A stretch of 64,000 bases of DNA from Hyphomicrobiaceae bacterium (GTDB lineage: Bacteria > Pseudomonadota > Alphaproteobacteria > Rhizobiales > Hyphomicrobiaceae). Shown piece after piece: positions 53,048 through 64,000 of this stretch. Position 1 is the stretch's first letter. Every line of letters starts with the position of its first letter. Both the position numbers and the translations under genes were made by a program. The DNA is taken from NCBI GenBank assembly GCA_020638035.1, contig JACKJI010000002.1, positions 124,001 through 188,000 on the forward strand, in the 5' to 3' direction. The notes beneath the pieces are model-generated. The model worked only from the letters and a program-made list of their open reading frames with translations. It had not been told where the DNA came from and searched no databases.

Positions 53048-54409
53048 TCAGCCGCGCAGGCGTTTCAGCGCGCGTTCCCGCCCAATGAGCGGTAGCAGTG
53101 CCTTCAACTCGGGACCGGCTTCCCGCCCTGTCAGGGCAAGGCGCAAGGGATGGAACAGCGCGCGCCCCTTGGCACCCGTCTCCTTCTTGACCGCACTCGT
53201 CCATGCGCCCCACGTTTGCTGATCCCAGGGCTCGGGCGGCAGCAGGTCCGCGGCGCGCTGCAGAAACGCGCCATCCTCGATGACCGGCACGACCTCTCCA
53301 TCGACAACCTGCCACCAGTCGTTCGCGTCCGACAGCCGCGCGAGGTTGCCTCGCACTGCGAGCCAGAAATTCTCTCCTGCCGGAATGCCCATCGCCGCCA
53401 GTCTCTCTGACACGTCGGAAAACTCCAGCATGTGCAGAAGGCGTGCATTGAGGCTGTCCAGCTCGCTCACGTCGAAGCGCGCCGGCGAGGGCGAGATGCG
53501 TGCGGGATCGAACGCCTCGGCAAGTGTGGCGAGGCTCGTGTGCGGAACGATCGCATCGGAGGTGCCGACCAGCGCGGCATGCGCATTGATCGCCATCGGC
53601 TCGTAGCCAGCATCGCGCAGCCCGGCGACCGATAACGAGTCGATGCGCTTCGACAAGGCCTTCCCGTCGCTGTCGACCAGCAGGTTGTGATGGCCGAAGG
53701 CGGGCGGAACGGCGCCCAGCGCCTCGAACAGCGCAATCTGCACGCCGGTGTTGGTGATGTGATCGGCGCCACGAAGAATATGGGTGATGGCGAAATCGAC
53801 ATCGTCGACGACGCTCGAGAACGTGTACAAGTACGTACCGTCGGCCCGTATCAGAACGGGATCGGACAACGAGCCGAGATCGACCATCTGGTCCCCGCGC
53901 ACCATGTCGTTCCACGAAACGATTGTCGGCAACGGCCTGAGTTCGTCCGCACCATCTGTATTTGGCAGGCGCAGGCGCCAATGCAGCTTGCGGCCTTCGG
54001 CGTCGAAAGCGGCGCGCTCAGCATCCGTGAGCTTCAGAGCGGCCCGGTCGTAGATCGGCGGCAATCCGCGCGCCATCTGTCGCCGCCGGCGGCGTTCCAG
54101 CTCATCCTCGCTCTCATAACAGGGATAGAGCCGGCCCGACGCCTTCAGCCGATCGGCAACTTCGTCATAGCGTGCGATCCGGTCCGACTGACGCGCATGC
54201 CACTCGGTCGTAAGGCCGAGCCAGTCGAGCTCGCGGCGAATGCCCTCGGCGAATTCCTCTGTCGAGCGCTCGGTGTCGGTGTCATCCATGCGCAGCAGGA
54301 AGCGTCCGCCGGTCTTCAACGCGTAGAGATAGTTCAGCACCGCGGTGCGAACGTTACCAATGTGGAGACGGCCGGTCGGGCTCGGCGCGAAACGGACCGC
54401 GACACCCAT
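53048..54409 (-). CDS. gltX: Glutamate-tRNA ligase
   Basis: This 453-residue class I synthetase charges tRNA-Glu. The HIGH-like motif is PSPTGRLHIGNVRTAV and the KMSKS-like motif is DGKALSKRIDSL. Its ATG overlaps the nadE stop by one base (TGATG), so translation is likely coupled. The C-terminal anticodon-binding part ends at RALKRLRG. Many alphaproteobacteria have two GluRS; discrimination between types is not possible here. Confidence 0.95.
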   Translation of the reverse strand: MGVAVRFAPSPTGRLHIGNVRTAVLNYLYALKTGGRFLLRMDDTDTERSTEEFAEGIRRELDWLGLTTEWHARQSDRIARYDEVADRLKASGRLYPCYESEDELERRRRRQMARGLPPIYDRAALKLTDAERAAFDAEGRKLHWRLRLPNTDGADELRPLPTIVSWNDMVRGDQMVDLGSLSDPVLIRADGTYLYTFSSVVDDVDFAITHILRGADHITNTGVQIALFEALGAVPPAFGHHNLLVDSDGKALSKRIDSLSVAGLRDAGYEPMAINAHAALVGTSDAIVPHTSLATLAEAFDPARISPSPARFDVSELDSLNARLLHMLEFSDVSERLAAMGIPAGENFWLAVRGNLARLSDANDWWQVVDGEVVPVIEDGAFLQRAADLLPPEPWDQQTWGAWTSAVKKETGAKGRALFHPLRLALTGREAGPELKALLPLIGRERALKRLRG

Positions 54410-56142
54410 CACATCCCCTCCCCGCCATCGGCGCGCGGTGCCACGGTCTTCGGCGCCACTGCATCGCTCGATGTCGACGCCGCCTGTCGAGCGTTCACGT
54501 CCTCGCGGAAGCGGTTGGTGATCGGATAGCGACGGTCGCGGCCGAAATTGCGCGACGAGATCTTGACGCCGGGTGCCGCTTGCCGACGCTTGTACTCTGA
54601 GATGTAGAGCAGACGCTCGACCTTCTTGACCGTCTCGGGCGCGTGGCCGCGGGCGATGATGTCAGGCACGCTCATCTCCTTTTCGACGAGGCAGGCGAGG
54701 ATGTCGTCCAGCACCTCGTAGGGCGGCAGGCAGTCCTGGTCGGTCTGGTTCTCGCGCAATTCGGCGGTTGGCGCCTTGGTCAGGATGCGCTCGGGAATGA
54801 CGACGCCGCTCGGACCCTTCGCGCCCTCTGGTCTGTTGGCATTGCGCCAGCGCGCGATGCGATAGACCTCCGTCTTGTAGAGATCCTTGACGGGATTGAA
54901 GCCGCCGTTCATGTCGCCATAAAGCGTTGCATAGCCGACCGACATCTCCGACTTGTTGCCCGTGGTGACGACCATGTGGCCAAACTTGTTGGAGATCGCC
55001 ATCAGGATGGCGCCGCGCGTGCGACTTTGCAGGTTCTCTTCGGTGATGTCTGCGTTGGTGCCCTTGAAGAGATCCGACAATGCCGCCGCAAAGCCGTCAA
55101 CGGGTGCGGCAATCGGCACGGTATCGTAACGGATGCCGAGCGACTTCGCGCAAGCTTCGGCGTCCTCCAGCGAGGCCTGTGACGTGTAGCGATAGGGCAG
55201 CATGACGGCGTGCACGCGGTCGGCGCCGAGCGCATCCACGGCGAGGGCCGCGACCAGCGCTGAATCGATGCCACCTGACAGGCCGAGCACGACACCGGGG
55301 AAGCCATTCTTGTCGACGTAGTCCTTCACGCCCAGCATGCACGCCGCATAGGCCGCGCCGTCACCTTCGAGAATTCGCGCCACCTCGCCCCTGGCGCAGA
55401 CCCATCCGTCGTCCGCCCGTGTCCACTCGGTGAGGACGATCGACTCCTGCCACTGTGGCATCTGCGTGATGAGACGGCACTGCGCATCGAGCACGAACGA
55501 GCCGCCGTCGAACACTAGCTCGTCCTGACCGCCGACTTGATTGACATAGATGAGCGGCAGTCCCGTTTCGGTGACGCGTGCGACGGCGACGTTGATGCGC
55601 ACGTCTGGCTTCTTCCAATCGAACGGAGAGCCATTGGGTACGATCAGGATCTCGGCGCCACATTCCGCGAGACACTCCGTCACCTCGTCGGTCCAGATGT
55701 CCTCGCAGATGGGCGCGCCGATCTTGAGCCCGCGAAAGGGAATGGGACCAGGAAGCGGCCCCGCAGCGAAGACGCGCTTCTCGTCGAATACGCCATAGTT
55801 TGGAAGATCGACCTTGTAGCGAATGGCGGCGACCTCGCCCTTCTCCAGGAGCACGACTGCGTTGTAGAGGCGCCCCTCCTCCGCCCATATGGTGCCCAAG
55901 AGCACGCCGGGGCCGTCATCATCGAAGCGTCGGGCGAGATCGAGGACGCGGGCGCGCGTTGCGGCCTGGAAAGCCGGCTTCAGCACCAGGTCTTCGGGTG
56001 GGTAGCCGGTGATGAAGAGTTCCGGCAGAACGACGAGATCGGCGCCCAGGCCCGCGGCCGTCTCGCGCGCCGAGACCACCTTGGCGGCGTTGCCGTCGAG
56101 ATCACCGACGGTCGGGTTCAACTGGGCAAGCGCAATTTTCAT
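54409..56142 (-). CDS. nadE: Glutamine-dependent NAD synthetase
   Basis: A 577-residue enzyme that amidates deamido-NAD. The N-terminal CN-hydrolase glutaminase (about 1-260) has the Glu of LPELF, the Lys of RYKVDLPNYGVFDE and the Cys of GAPICEDIWTDE. The C-terminal ATP-pyrophosphatase domain has LGLSGGIDSALVAALAVDAL. The start MKIALAQLNPTVGDLDG at 56142 matches the family. It overlaps gltX. Confidence 0.97.
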   Translation of the reverse strand: MKIALAQLNPTVGDLDGNAAKVVSARETAAGLGADLVVLPELFITGYPPEDLVLKPAFQAATRARVLDLARRFDDDGPGVLLGTIWAEEGRLYNAVVLLEKGEVAAIRYKVDLPNYGVFDEKRVFAAGPLPGPIPFRGLKIGAPICEDIWTDEVTECLAECGAEILIVPNGSPFDWKKPDVRINVAVARVTETGLPLIYVNQVGGQDELVFDGGSFVLDAQCRLITQMPQWQESIVLTEWTRADDGWVCARGEVARILEGDGAAYAACMLGVKDYVDKNGFPGVVLGLSGGIDSALVAALAVDALGADRVHAVMLPYRYTSQASLEDAEACAKSLGIRYDTVPIAAPVDGFAAALSDLFKGTNADITEENLQSRTRGAILMAISNKFGHMVVTTGNKSEMSVGYATLYGDMNGGFNPVKDLYKTEVYRIARWRNANRPEGAKGPSGVVIPERILTKAPTAELRENQTDQDCLPPYEVLDDILACLVEKEMSVPDIIARGHAPETVKKVERLLYISEYKRRQAAPGVKISSRNFGRDRRYPITNRFREDVNARQAASTSSDAVAPKTVAPRADGGEGM

Positions 56143-56311
56143 GGCGGATGCGGATCCTCCGGCTCGGGCGGAGTGCATTTAGGGGCGAGTGGTATCGGAG
56201 CGCAATGGGCGCGCGCCAAGGTCTGCCTCGGCACGCGCCCCAAGTTCATCCCTAACGGCTACCCCATCACGCTCGTCGGTTGCGAAGGCGGGGCGCCTCT
56301 CTCAAGAGCGG

Positions 56312-57700
56312 TCAGGCCGCGCCGGTAGCCACCGCCGGCTCGGCCCGGTTGAGACGCTCCGTCTTCATGCGCTCGGCCACCAAAAACGCCAGCTCCAGCG
56401 ACTGGTCGGCGTTGAGGCGTGGATCGCAGTGCGTGTGGTAGCGGTCCGACAGATCCGTCTCGGAGATCGCGGTGGCGCCGCCCGTGCACTCCGTCACGTT
56501 CTGCCCCGTCATCTCGACGTGGATGCCGCCAGCGTGCGCATTCTCCGCGCGCAGCACATCGAAGAACGCCTCAACCTCCTTGAGGATGCGGTCGAAGGGA
56601 CGCGTCTTGAAGCCGGTGGCTGCCGAGATCGTGTTGCCGTGCATGGGATCACACGACCAAACCGGCAGGCGGCCAGCTTTCTGCACTGCGCGCACCAGCT
56701 TGGGCAGATGCGCGCCGACCTTGTCCGCACCGAAGCGGCAGATCAGCGTCAACCGGCCCGGTTCGTTTTTCGGATCGAGAATGTCCATCAGGCGCAACAG
56801 GCCGTCGGGCTCGACCGACGGGCCGCACTTCAAACCGATCGGGTTCTTGATGCCGCGCGCGAACTCGATGTGCGCGTGGTCGGGCTGACGGGTGCGGTCG
56901 CCGATCCACAGCATGTGGCCGGATGTGGCGTAATAATCGCCACTGGTGGAATCAAGCCGCGTGAGAGCCTGCTCGTAGCCGAGCAGCAGCGCCTCGTGGC
57001 TCGTGTAGAACCGCGTTGTCCGGAGCTGCTGCGTGTTCTCCGAGGTGATGCCGCACGAGCGCATGAAGTTGAGCGTCTCGGTGATGCGGTCAGCGAGTTC
57101 CTGATAGCGGTGGCCCTGGGGCGAATCCTTGACGAAGCCGAGGTTCCACTGGTGCACGCGTTCGAGGTCCGCATAGCCGCCACTGGCAAACGCGCGGATC
57201 AGGTTCAGCGTCGCCGCCGACTGCCGGTAGGCCTGGAGCTGGCGATGCGGATCAGGGATGCGCGCTTCGACTGCGAAATCCGAGCCATTGACGATGTCAC
57301 CGCGATAGCTCGGCAGCTCGATCAGGCCTTTCTTTTCCGTCGGCGCTGAGCGCGGCTTGGCGAACTGGCCGGCGATGCGGCCGACCTTAACTACGGGCGA
57401 GCCACCAGCATAGGTCAACACAACCGCCATCTGAAGGAAGATGCGGAAGAAATCGCGGATGTTGTCGGCCTTGTGCTCGGCAAAGCTTTCAGCGCAATCG
57501 CCGCCCTGCAGCAGGAACCCGCGGCCCTGGGCCACCTCGCCCAATGCCTTCTTGAGCTCGCGCGCCTCGCCGGCGAAGACCAGCGGCGGAAACGTCGAGA
57601 GCTTGTCCTCGACTTCAGCCAACGCTGCGGGTTCGGGATAGTCCGGCACCTGAACGATGGGTTTGGAACGCCAGCTGTCGGGGGACCAGGATGTCGCCAT
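56312..57700 (-). CDS. Class II DAHP synthase
   Basis: A 462-residue type II 3-deoxy-7-phosphoheptulonate synthase, the first enzyme of aromatic amino acid synthesis. Family blocks are GFLLQGGDCAESFAEH, VGRIAGQFAKPRSAP and DPMHGNTISAATGFKTRPFD. The start MATSWSPDSWRSKPI at 57700 has GGAG upstream. The CCGCCAC/GTGGCGG hairpin at 57731-57751 lies in its leader. Confidence 0.96.
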   Translation of the reverse strand: MATSWSPDSWRSKPIVQVPDYPEPAALAEVEDKLSTFPPLVFAGEARELKKALGEVAQGRGFLLQGGDCAESFAEHKADNIRDFFRIFLQMAVVLTYAGGSPVVKVGRIAGQFAKPRSAPTEKKGLIELPSYRGDIVNGSDFAVEARIPDPHRQLQAYRQSAATLNLIRAFASGGYADLERVHQWNLGFVKDSPQGHRYQELADRITETLNFMRSCGITSENTQQLRTTRFYTSHEALLLGYEQALTRLDSTSGDYYATSGHMLWIGDRTRQPDHAHIEFARGIKNPIGLKCGPSVEPDGLLRLMDILDPKNEPGRLTLICRFGADKVGAHLPKLVRAVQKAGRLPVWSCDPMHGNTISAATGFKTRPFDRILKEVEAFFDVLRAENAHAGGIHVEMTGQNVTECTGGATAISETDLSDRYHTHCDPRLNADQSLELAFLVAERMKTERLNRAEPAVATGAA

Positions 57701-58031
57701 TCTCATAACTCCATGGCTCGACGCCCATCGCCGCCACGACGTTGGTGGCGGCGGACGCGAGCCGTCTTGCCTCTTCAATAGAACATTATGGCATCGAAGC
57801 CGCCTTATAGGCCAGCCTCCCGCCCCTGACCAGCGCGAAGGCTCCGGCACTCCGGCGTCGCGCAGCTTCAGTCCAGGACGGCGGCCTTTTCGGGTCCCAG
57901 TTCGAAATGACCAGGATCAGTAACGTCCGAAGATGCTCTTGGAAATGGTCAGGCCCCAGCCAGCCAGCCAGGGCCGGTCCATGCGTTCACAGATTTAACA
58001 AGAGCCCACAAGCCCCCCGAGCCGCGCGGCG
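57701..58031. other. Intergenic region between DAHP synthase and PiT genes
   Basis: These 331 bases hold a leader hairpin (57731-57751) and nothing else that I can support. No terminator for the PiT gene is clear. Confidence 0.4.
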
Positions 58032-59555
58032 TCAGTGAAAATGCGACAACCCGTAATAGAGGGCGGCGGCGAGTGCGGCAGATGCCGGCACGGTCACGAT
58101 CCAGGCCGCCACCACCGCCATGAAGTGGGAGCGGCGCACGAGCTTGCGGCGCAACAGCTCGTCGGGGTCGGGCGTCTTGTGCATCTTGATGTTGATCGTC
58201 TCGCCGTCCTTGGTGCGGATATAGGCCCGGCGGCGGCGCGAGTGCGTCGTATACCATTCGCGGAAGAAGCCGACGCCGAACACCGCGCCGACGGCGATGT
58301 GGGTTGAGGAAACCGGCAGGCCGAGCGCCGAAGCGACGATCACCGTTATCGCTGCCGACAAGGCGACACAGTAGGCCCGCATCGGGTTCATCTTGGTGAT
58401 CTGCTCGCCGACCATTTTGACGAGACGCGGACCGTAGAAGAAGAGGCCGAGCGAGATGCCGAAAGCGCCGATTACCATGACCCACAGCGGGATGTGCACC
58501 TTGGCGGCGATGTCGCCGGCCGTGCTTGCATGGATGATGGCTGCCAGCGGCCCCACCGCGTTGGCGACGTCATTGGCGCCGTGTGCGAAGGAGAGCAAAG
58601 CTGCGGCGAAAATCAGAGGAATGTGAAACAGCCGACGCAGCGACTGGTTGCGGTTCTCCAATCCTTCGGACTGGTGACGGATGATCGGACGCAGCACCAC
58701 TATCGATCCGGCAAACACCAAAAGCGAGTAGATCGTGACCTCGCTCGCCGATGCCGTCCAGACCTTCTTCAGTCCCTTCATCATCAGGTAGGCGGCGAAC
58801 GCGCCGGCCATGATTGCCAACAGCATCGGCACCCAGCGGCGGGCCGCGGCGATCTTGTCATCCTGATAGATGATGAAGGTCTTGATGAAAGCGAGGAATG
58901 CCGCAGCAATGACGCCGCCAAGCAACGGCGAGATCACCCAACTCGCTGCGATCGTCAGCATCGTGTCCCACTGCACGGCGCCAAAGCCGGCGGCTGCGAT
59001 TCCCGCGCCGACGACGCCACCAACGACAGCGTGCGTGGTCGACACGGGCGCCCCCAGGTAGGTGGCGAGGTTGATCCACAGTGCGGAGGAGAACAGCGCT
59101 GCCATCATCGCCCAGATGAAGTGCTGCGCATCGGCCACCGCACTCGGATCGATGATGCCCTTGGAAATCGTCTTGACCACATCGCCGCCCGCCAACAGCG
59201 CGCCGGCAGCCTCGAATATGGCGGCAATGACGAGGGCGCCCATCAGTGTCATGGCGCGCGAACCGACGGCGGGGGCCACGTTATTGGCGACGTCATTGGC
59301 GCCAATATTGAGCGCCATATATCCGCCGAGGATCGCGGCGACGACGATCAGGGCGCCCGATGCGTCACCGGTCACCTGGGTGGCGGCGATCAGTCCGGCC
59401 GCAGCCAGGAACACGAGCCCGGCTCCCAGTGAGATGACGCTCATGGAGATGGCACGGGCCGCGTCTTCTACCCGGGCGATCTTGCTCAGATCCTTGTCGA
59501 GCGATGACTTCTTGAGCTTGTGTCCAGCCTGAAGTTTGTGATGCTCGCTCGCCAT
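58032..59555 (-). CDS. pit: PiT-type inorganic phosphate transporter
   Basis: A 507-residue membrane protein with the duplicated PiT signatures GANDVANNVAPAVGSRAMT and GANDVANAVGPLAAI, and about ten to twelve membrane helices. It should import phosphate with a cation. The N-terminus (MASEHHKLQAGHKLKKSSLD) is hydrophilic. GGAGG lies upstream of the ATG. No PhoU-like partner gene is adjacent in the window. Confidence 0.93.
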   Translation of the reverse strand: MASEHHKLQAGHKLKKSSLDKDLSKIARVEDAARAISMSVISLGAGLVFLAAAGLIAATQVTGDASGALIVVAAILGGYMALNIGANDVANNVAPAVGSRAMTLMGALVIAAIFEAAGALLAGGDVVKTISKGIIDPSAVADAQHFIWAMMAALFSSALWINLATYLGAPVSTTHAVVGGVVGAGIAAAGFGAVQWDTMLTIAASWVISPLLGGVIAAAFLAFIKTFIIYQDDKIAAARRWVPMLLAIMAGAFAAYLMMKGLKKVWTASASEVTIYSLLVFAGSIVVLRPIIRHQSEGLENRNQSLRRLFHIPLIFAAALLSFAHGANDVANAVGPLAAIIHASTAGDIAAKVHIPLWVMVIGAFGISLGLFFYGPRLVKMVGEQITKMNPMRAYCVALSAAITVIVASALGLPVSSTHIAVGAVFGVGFFREWYTTHSRRRRAYIRTKDGETINIKMHKTPDPDELLRRKLVRRSHFMAVVAAWIVTVPASAALAAALYYGLSHFH

Positions 59556-59635
59556 GAGGGGCCTCCGGCTAGGGTCGGGTCGCGACGGTGGGGCGCCCGA
59601 TCCGGCGCCATGTCTCGTTCGCGCCCGATACAGGA

Positions 59636-59653
59636 ATTACACAAATGTGACAA
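59636..59653 (-). promoter_or_regulatory. Possible Pho box upstream of pit
   Basis: On the minus strand TTGTCACATTTGTGTAAT carries two TGT-x-A half-sites 11 bases apart, like PhoB binding sites. It is about 85 bases before the pit start. Confidence 0.35.
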
Positions 59654-59672
59654 TGCAGGAGTTTGGATTTCC

Positions 59673-60155
59673 TCACATTCCTGATGAGCTATAGCCGGAC
59701 GAACCGGGTTTGCTCGTGCTGGACTCCACCGGGAGCCCTGCCACGGAGGCGAGACGGGAGGGCAACGCAAGGATGATTTGCGACAACTCGGCCTCCGCAA
59801 CTCTCTTCGCGGCCTTGCGCGGCGGCAGCCAGACGAGGTTGCGTTCGGCCTTCTCAGGCCACATGCAAAGCTGGGTCTCGACGAGCAGCGGGAAAACCGT
59901 GACGCGGCACTGCACGCGCGCGAACATGTGCAGGCGCTTGCGGTAGACGTAGCTACCCACTGGCTCTGCCTCGATTGCGCCGAGCAGACCGGCTTCCTCA
60001 CGGGCCTCGCGGGCCGCCATCTCGTGGCCGGGGTGTGTGGGCTTCGGCCACCCCTTCGGGATCACCCAGCGCCTGGAACCACGCGACGTGATCAGGCACA
60101 CCAGGACGCCGTCGTCGGTCACGACGTAAGGCAGGGCGCCATACTGGTTCAGCAT
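59673..60155 (-). CDS. Nudix hydrolase
   Basis: A 160-residue Nudix protein from MLNQYGALPYVVTDDGVLVC. The box is spread over GWPKPTHPGHEMAAREAREE and AGLLG, with the REAREEAGL core. The substrate is unknown; relatives act on diphosphoinositol or dinucleoside polyphosphates. It lies between recQ and pit on the same strand. Confidence 0.9.
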   Translation of the reverse strand: MLNQYGALPYVVTDDGVLVCLITSRGSRRWVIPKGWPKPTHPGHEMAAREAREEAGLLGAIEAEPVGSYVYRKRLHMFARVQCRVTVFPLLVETQLCMWPEKAERNLVWLPPRKAAKRVAEAELSQIILALPSRLASVAGLPVESSTSKPGSSGYSSSGM

Positions 60156-60214
60156 GCTCACGTCGAGAGGGCTCCTCCGTTCTCTTGCGGGTGCCACCAA
60201 CCCCGCTGTCTGGA

Positions 60215-62416
<2,202 letters not shown>

Positions 62417-62673
62417 GGAACTCCGGTCGGTGCCGGCGGGGCTGGCATATTCTGGCGCACGCTACCTGATTCGGGTTTGGCTCCCGAATTCGCCAAGCCA
62501 ACCGTCCCCATTGAAATTTCTTTCGTTTTCCGCTGTTTGGCCGATGAATGATTGCCAACTGTGACATTCAGAGCGGGTTCATCTTGCCGCGCCTATTTTT
62601 GCAGGCATGATCACCGTGCCGCCCGGTGGCCAAGACCGGGAGGACTTCAGGTGGCGAGACGAGGACCCGACCC

Positions 62674-62973
62674 ATGACCCGCACGGTTGCCAACCGCAAA
62701 ACGCACGTTCCGACACTACTCGGCGCATTCATCGCGCTGAGCCTGGCGGCCGGCCCGGCAGCGGCACAGTCAAACTGCAAGTGGTACGCCGCCACCGCGC
62801 TCAAGCAGCAGCAGCAGAATGAGAAGCTCGGCTGCAAGTTCGCCGGACCGGAATGGCACACAGATCTCAATCGCCACATGGAGTGGTGCGGTCGCGTGCC
62901 GCCCGACGTGTGGAAGACCTCCGCCCAACAGCGCGATCAGGCCCTTGCCCAGTGCGCCAAGACGGCCAAGTAG
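62674..62973 (+). CDS. Small exported Cys-containing protein
   Basis: A 99-residue protein from MTRTVANRKTHVPTLLGAFI with a signal peptide ending near residue 32 (AGPAAAQ). The mature part has four Cys (NCKWYAATALKQQQQNEKLG, then CKFAGPEWH, EWCGR and AQCAKTAK), likely forming disulphides. GAGG lies upstream. The family is not recognised. Confidence 0.7.
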   Translation: MTRTVANRKTHVPTLLGAFIALSLAAGPAAAQSNCKWYAATALKQQQQNEKLGCKFAGPEWHTDLNRHMEWCGRVPPDVWKTSAQQRDQALAQCAKTAK

Positions 62974-63324
62974 CCGGTGTGACGGCAGCGCGTGCCGAAG
63001 CCAAGGTCGCCGCCGTCTCTGAAGCTTGATTTCACGAAAGTGTCGGCGCTCTGCGTCTGCTTTTCGGAGCGCCGACTTCATAAGCGGCCGCCCGGCTCCC
63101 CCCGCCGGAGCGGCCGCTGCTTCTTTTGCCCCTCTGGGAGCCTTATTCGCATGCGCAGGGGGCTGCGGCTGCCGATGCAATGGCTCGCTGCGCTACCCGG
63201 TACGGCAGCGGGCAAGCGAGTGATGGGAATTTTGGAGGAAAGATCTTGCCGGCACGAGAGTGGCGTGTGGCTCGGCAAGGAGGCCGTGACCGAAGGCGCC
63301 GCAAATGCCTTGCCGGGCGGGGTG
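62974..63324. other. Intergenic region with a terminator
   Basis: These 351 bases hold a terminator at 63083-63129 and no gene I can support. Confidence 0.45.
63083..63129 (+). terminator. Terminator with nested stems
   Basis: AGCGGCCGC (63083-63091) pairs with GCGGCCGCT (63110-63118), enclosing an inner CCGGC/GCCGG stem; TGCTTCTTTT follows on the plus strand. It probably ends transcription of the small exported protein gene. Confidence 0.75.
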
Positions 63325-63612
63325 TCAGGCGCCTTCGCTCTTGCGCACGCGCGCACTCCGACGGCGCCGCCATAGCGTGAAAAGACCGGCCGCACCTGCC
63401 GCCTGACCGAGTACGGTCGCTCCCAGCACGGGTAGCGGTCCACCACCGCCGCCGCCACTGACGCGGTTGCCGCCATTGCCGCGGCCCCAGCCGTAGTGGT
63501 TGCCGTTGCCTCCATTCGCGGCGAGCGCCGCGCTGTACGACAAGGCGGACAAGGCCGTGCCAGCGGCGAGAACCATCGCGGTAAACACGACCGAATGGCG
63601 GATCGCAGTCAT
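63325..63612 (-). CDS. Gly-rich exported protein with a sorting-signal-like C-terminus
   Basis: A 95-residue protein with a signal peptide (about 1-32, ending AALAA), a Gly/Asn-rich middle (GGNGNHYGWGRGNGGNRVSG) and a tail with a short motif (GPLPVLG), a hydrophobic stretch (ATVLGQAAGAAGLFTLW) and RRRR. This three-part tail is like the C-terminal sorting signals of the PEP-CTERM type, but the motif is not the canonical PEP. No exosortase gene is in the window. Confidence 0.65.
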   Translation of the reverse strand: MTAIRHSVVFTAMVLAAGTALSALSYSAALAANGGNGNHYGWGRGNGGNRVSGGGGGGPLPVLGATVLGQAAGAAGLFTLWRRRRSARVRKSEGA

Positions 63613-63631
63613 CGGACGACCCCTTCTGCTC

Positions 63632-63675
63632 CTTAACGAGTGTTAAGCTGAGCAGTCTAACGATGGAGTGTTAAA
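63632..63675 (-). promoter_or_regulatory. Tandem GTTAA operator-like sites
   Basis: On the minus strand TTAACACTC-catc-GTTAG and TTAACACTC-GTTAAG follow each other. The second is inside the perfect palindrome CTTAAC-actc-GTTAAG (63632-63647), 20 bases before the Gly-rich protein start. TTAA-N6-TTAA is one base shorter than the CtrA consensus. Confidence 0.45.
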
Positions 63676-63712
63676 GTCGGGTGAAGCTGCAAGCCAGACG
63701 GCCTTTTCCGCA

Positions 63713-64000
63713 TCACAATCCGAGCAGCGACAGAAGGCTGCCGGTGCCTTCGGCCGGTGGCGCCTTGAATTGCGACAGCTCGCTGGCAACCTCGACATAG
63801 AGGCGCGGTAGCCACTCCGGCTGGCCAGGCTTCAGCGCCGGCACTCCAGCCGACCGGAAGTCGGTTGGCGCGATCACCACCTTGATGTTCTTCACCCCCA
63901 CCTCGGCCGCCATGACGAACAGCTCTTCGGCCGCCGCATCCCCCATCGCCAGACATCCCGCCGACGACTTCTTGCCGTGGATCATGATGTCACCGCCCAG
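63713..64000 (-). CDS. YkuD-family L,D-transpeptidase, C-terminal fragment
   Basis: The last ~95 residues of a YkuD protein that starts beyond the right edge. The active-site region reads GGDIMIHGKKSSAGCLAMGD, with the His and Cys. The visible part ends AEGTGSLLSLLGL. It would be a second YkuD enzyme in the window, different from the one at 31424-32074. Confidence 0.8.
   Translation of the reverse strand: MGGDIMIHGKKSSAGCLAMGDAAAEELFVMAAEVGVKNIKVVIAPTDFRSAGVPALKPGQPEWLPRLYVEVASELSQFKAPPAEGTGSLLSLLGL

Overview
The window is about 63% GC and reads as chromosomal DNA of an alphaproteobacterium, most likely a Hyphomicrobiales (Hyphomicrobiaceae-like) species. The evidence is the ribosomal and RNA polymerase gene order with tRNA-Trp upstream of secE, the lineage-typical families (DUF1134/EipA, DUF2865, DUF1489, YbjQ, DUF1348), a class II DAHP synthase and a glnB-glnA pair. 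No rRNA, CRISPR array, transposase or prophage gene is visible.

Layout. 0-17 kb (minus strand) is the translation and transcription core: the 5' end of fusA, rpsG, rpsL, a YbjN-domain gene, rpoC, rpoB, rplL, rplJ, rplA, rplK, nusG, secE, tRNA-Trp, ybjQ and tuf. From about 1.93 to 4.57 kb the sequence is full of small indels, mostly deletions. They break the 3' half of rpoC and the 5' end of the YbjN gene. Because rpoC is essential, I read this as a patch of poor sequence or assembly, not as biology. 17-22 kb holds smpB and dapA, then a soluble lytic transglycosylase and an alpha/beta hydrolase on the plus strand.

22-32 kb is an envelope-rich region. A three-gene minus-strand operon encodes an 810-residue membrane-anchored protein (four ~123-residue BON-like repeats, a TolA-like coil and an OmpA-like domain), a 36-residue membrane microprotein, and a 694-residue anchored protein with three evenly spaced helix-hairpin-helix modules. 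It sits behind a promoter with a possible ~690-nt leader and is the best candidate here for an undescribed system. Nearby are a regulator with an autoinducer-binding-like domain but no LuxR-type HTH, EipA/DUF1134 and an L,D-transpeptidase. 32-38 kb holds a photolyase, a TPR protein, a thioesterase, and a DsrC-like protein without the usual cysteines next to an exported DsrE-like protein. 38-46 kb holds NAD(P)HX repair (nnr), nitrogen control (glnB-glnA behind a sigma-54-type promoter), a TetR-DUF1348 operon with tandem operators, and a nicotinamide-to-NAD salvage pair (nadV and nadM-Nudix).

46-64 kb mixes a gene-poor, lower-GC stretch, several small exported proteins of unknown role, a PLP aminotransferase, overlapping nadE-gltX, class II DAHP synthase, a PiT phosphate transporter, a Nudix hydrolase, RecQ, a Gly-rich exported protein with a sorting-signal-like tail, and the 3' end of a second YkuD-family gene cut by the window edge.
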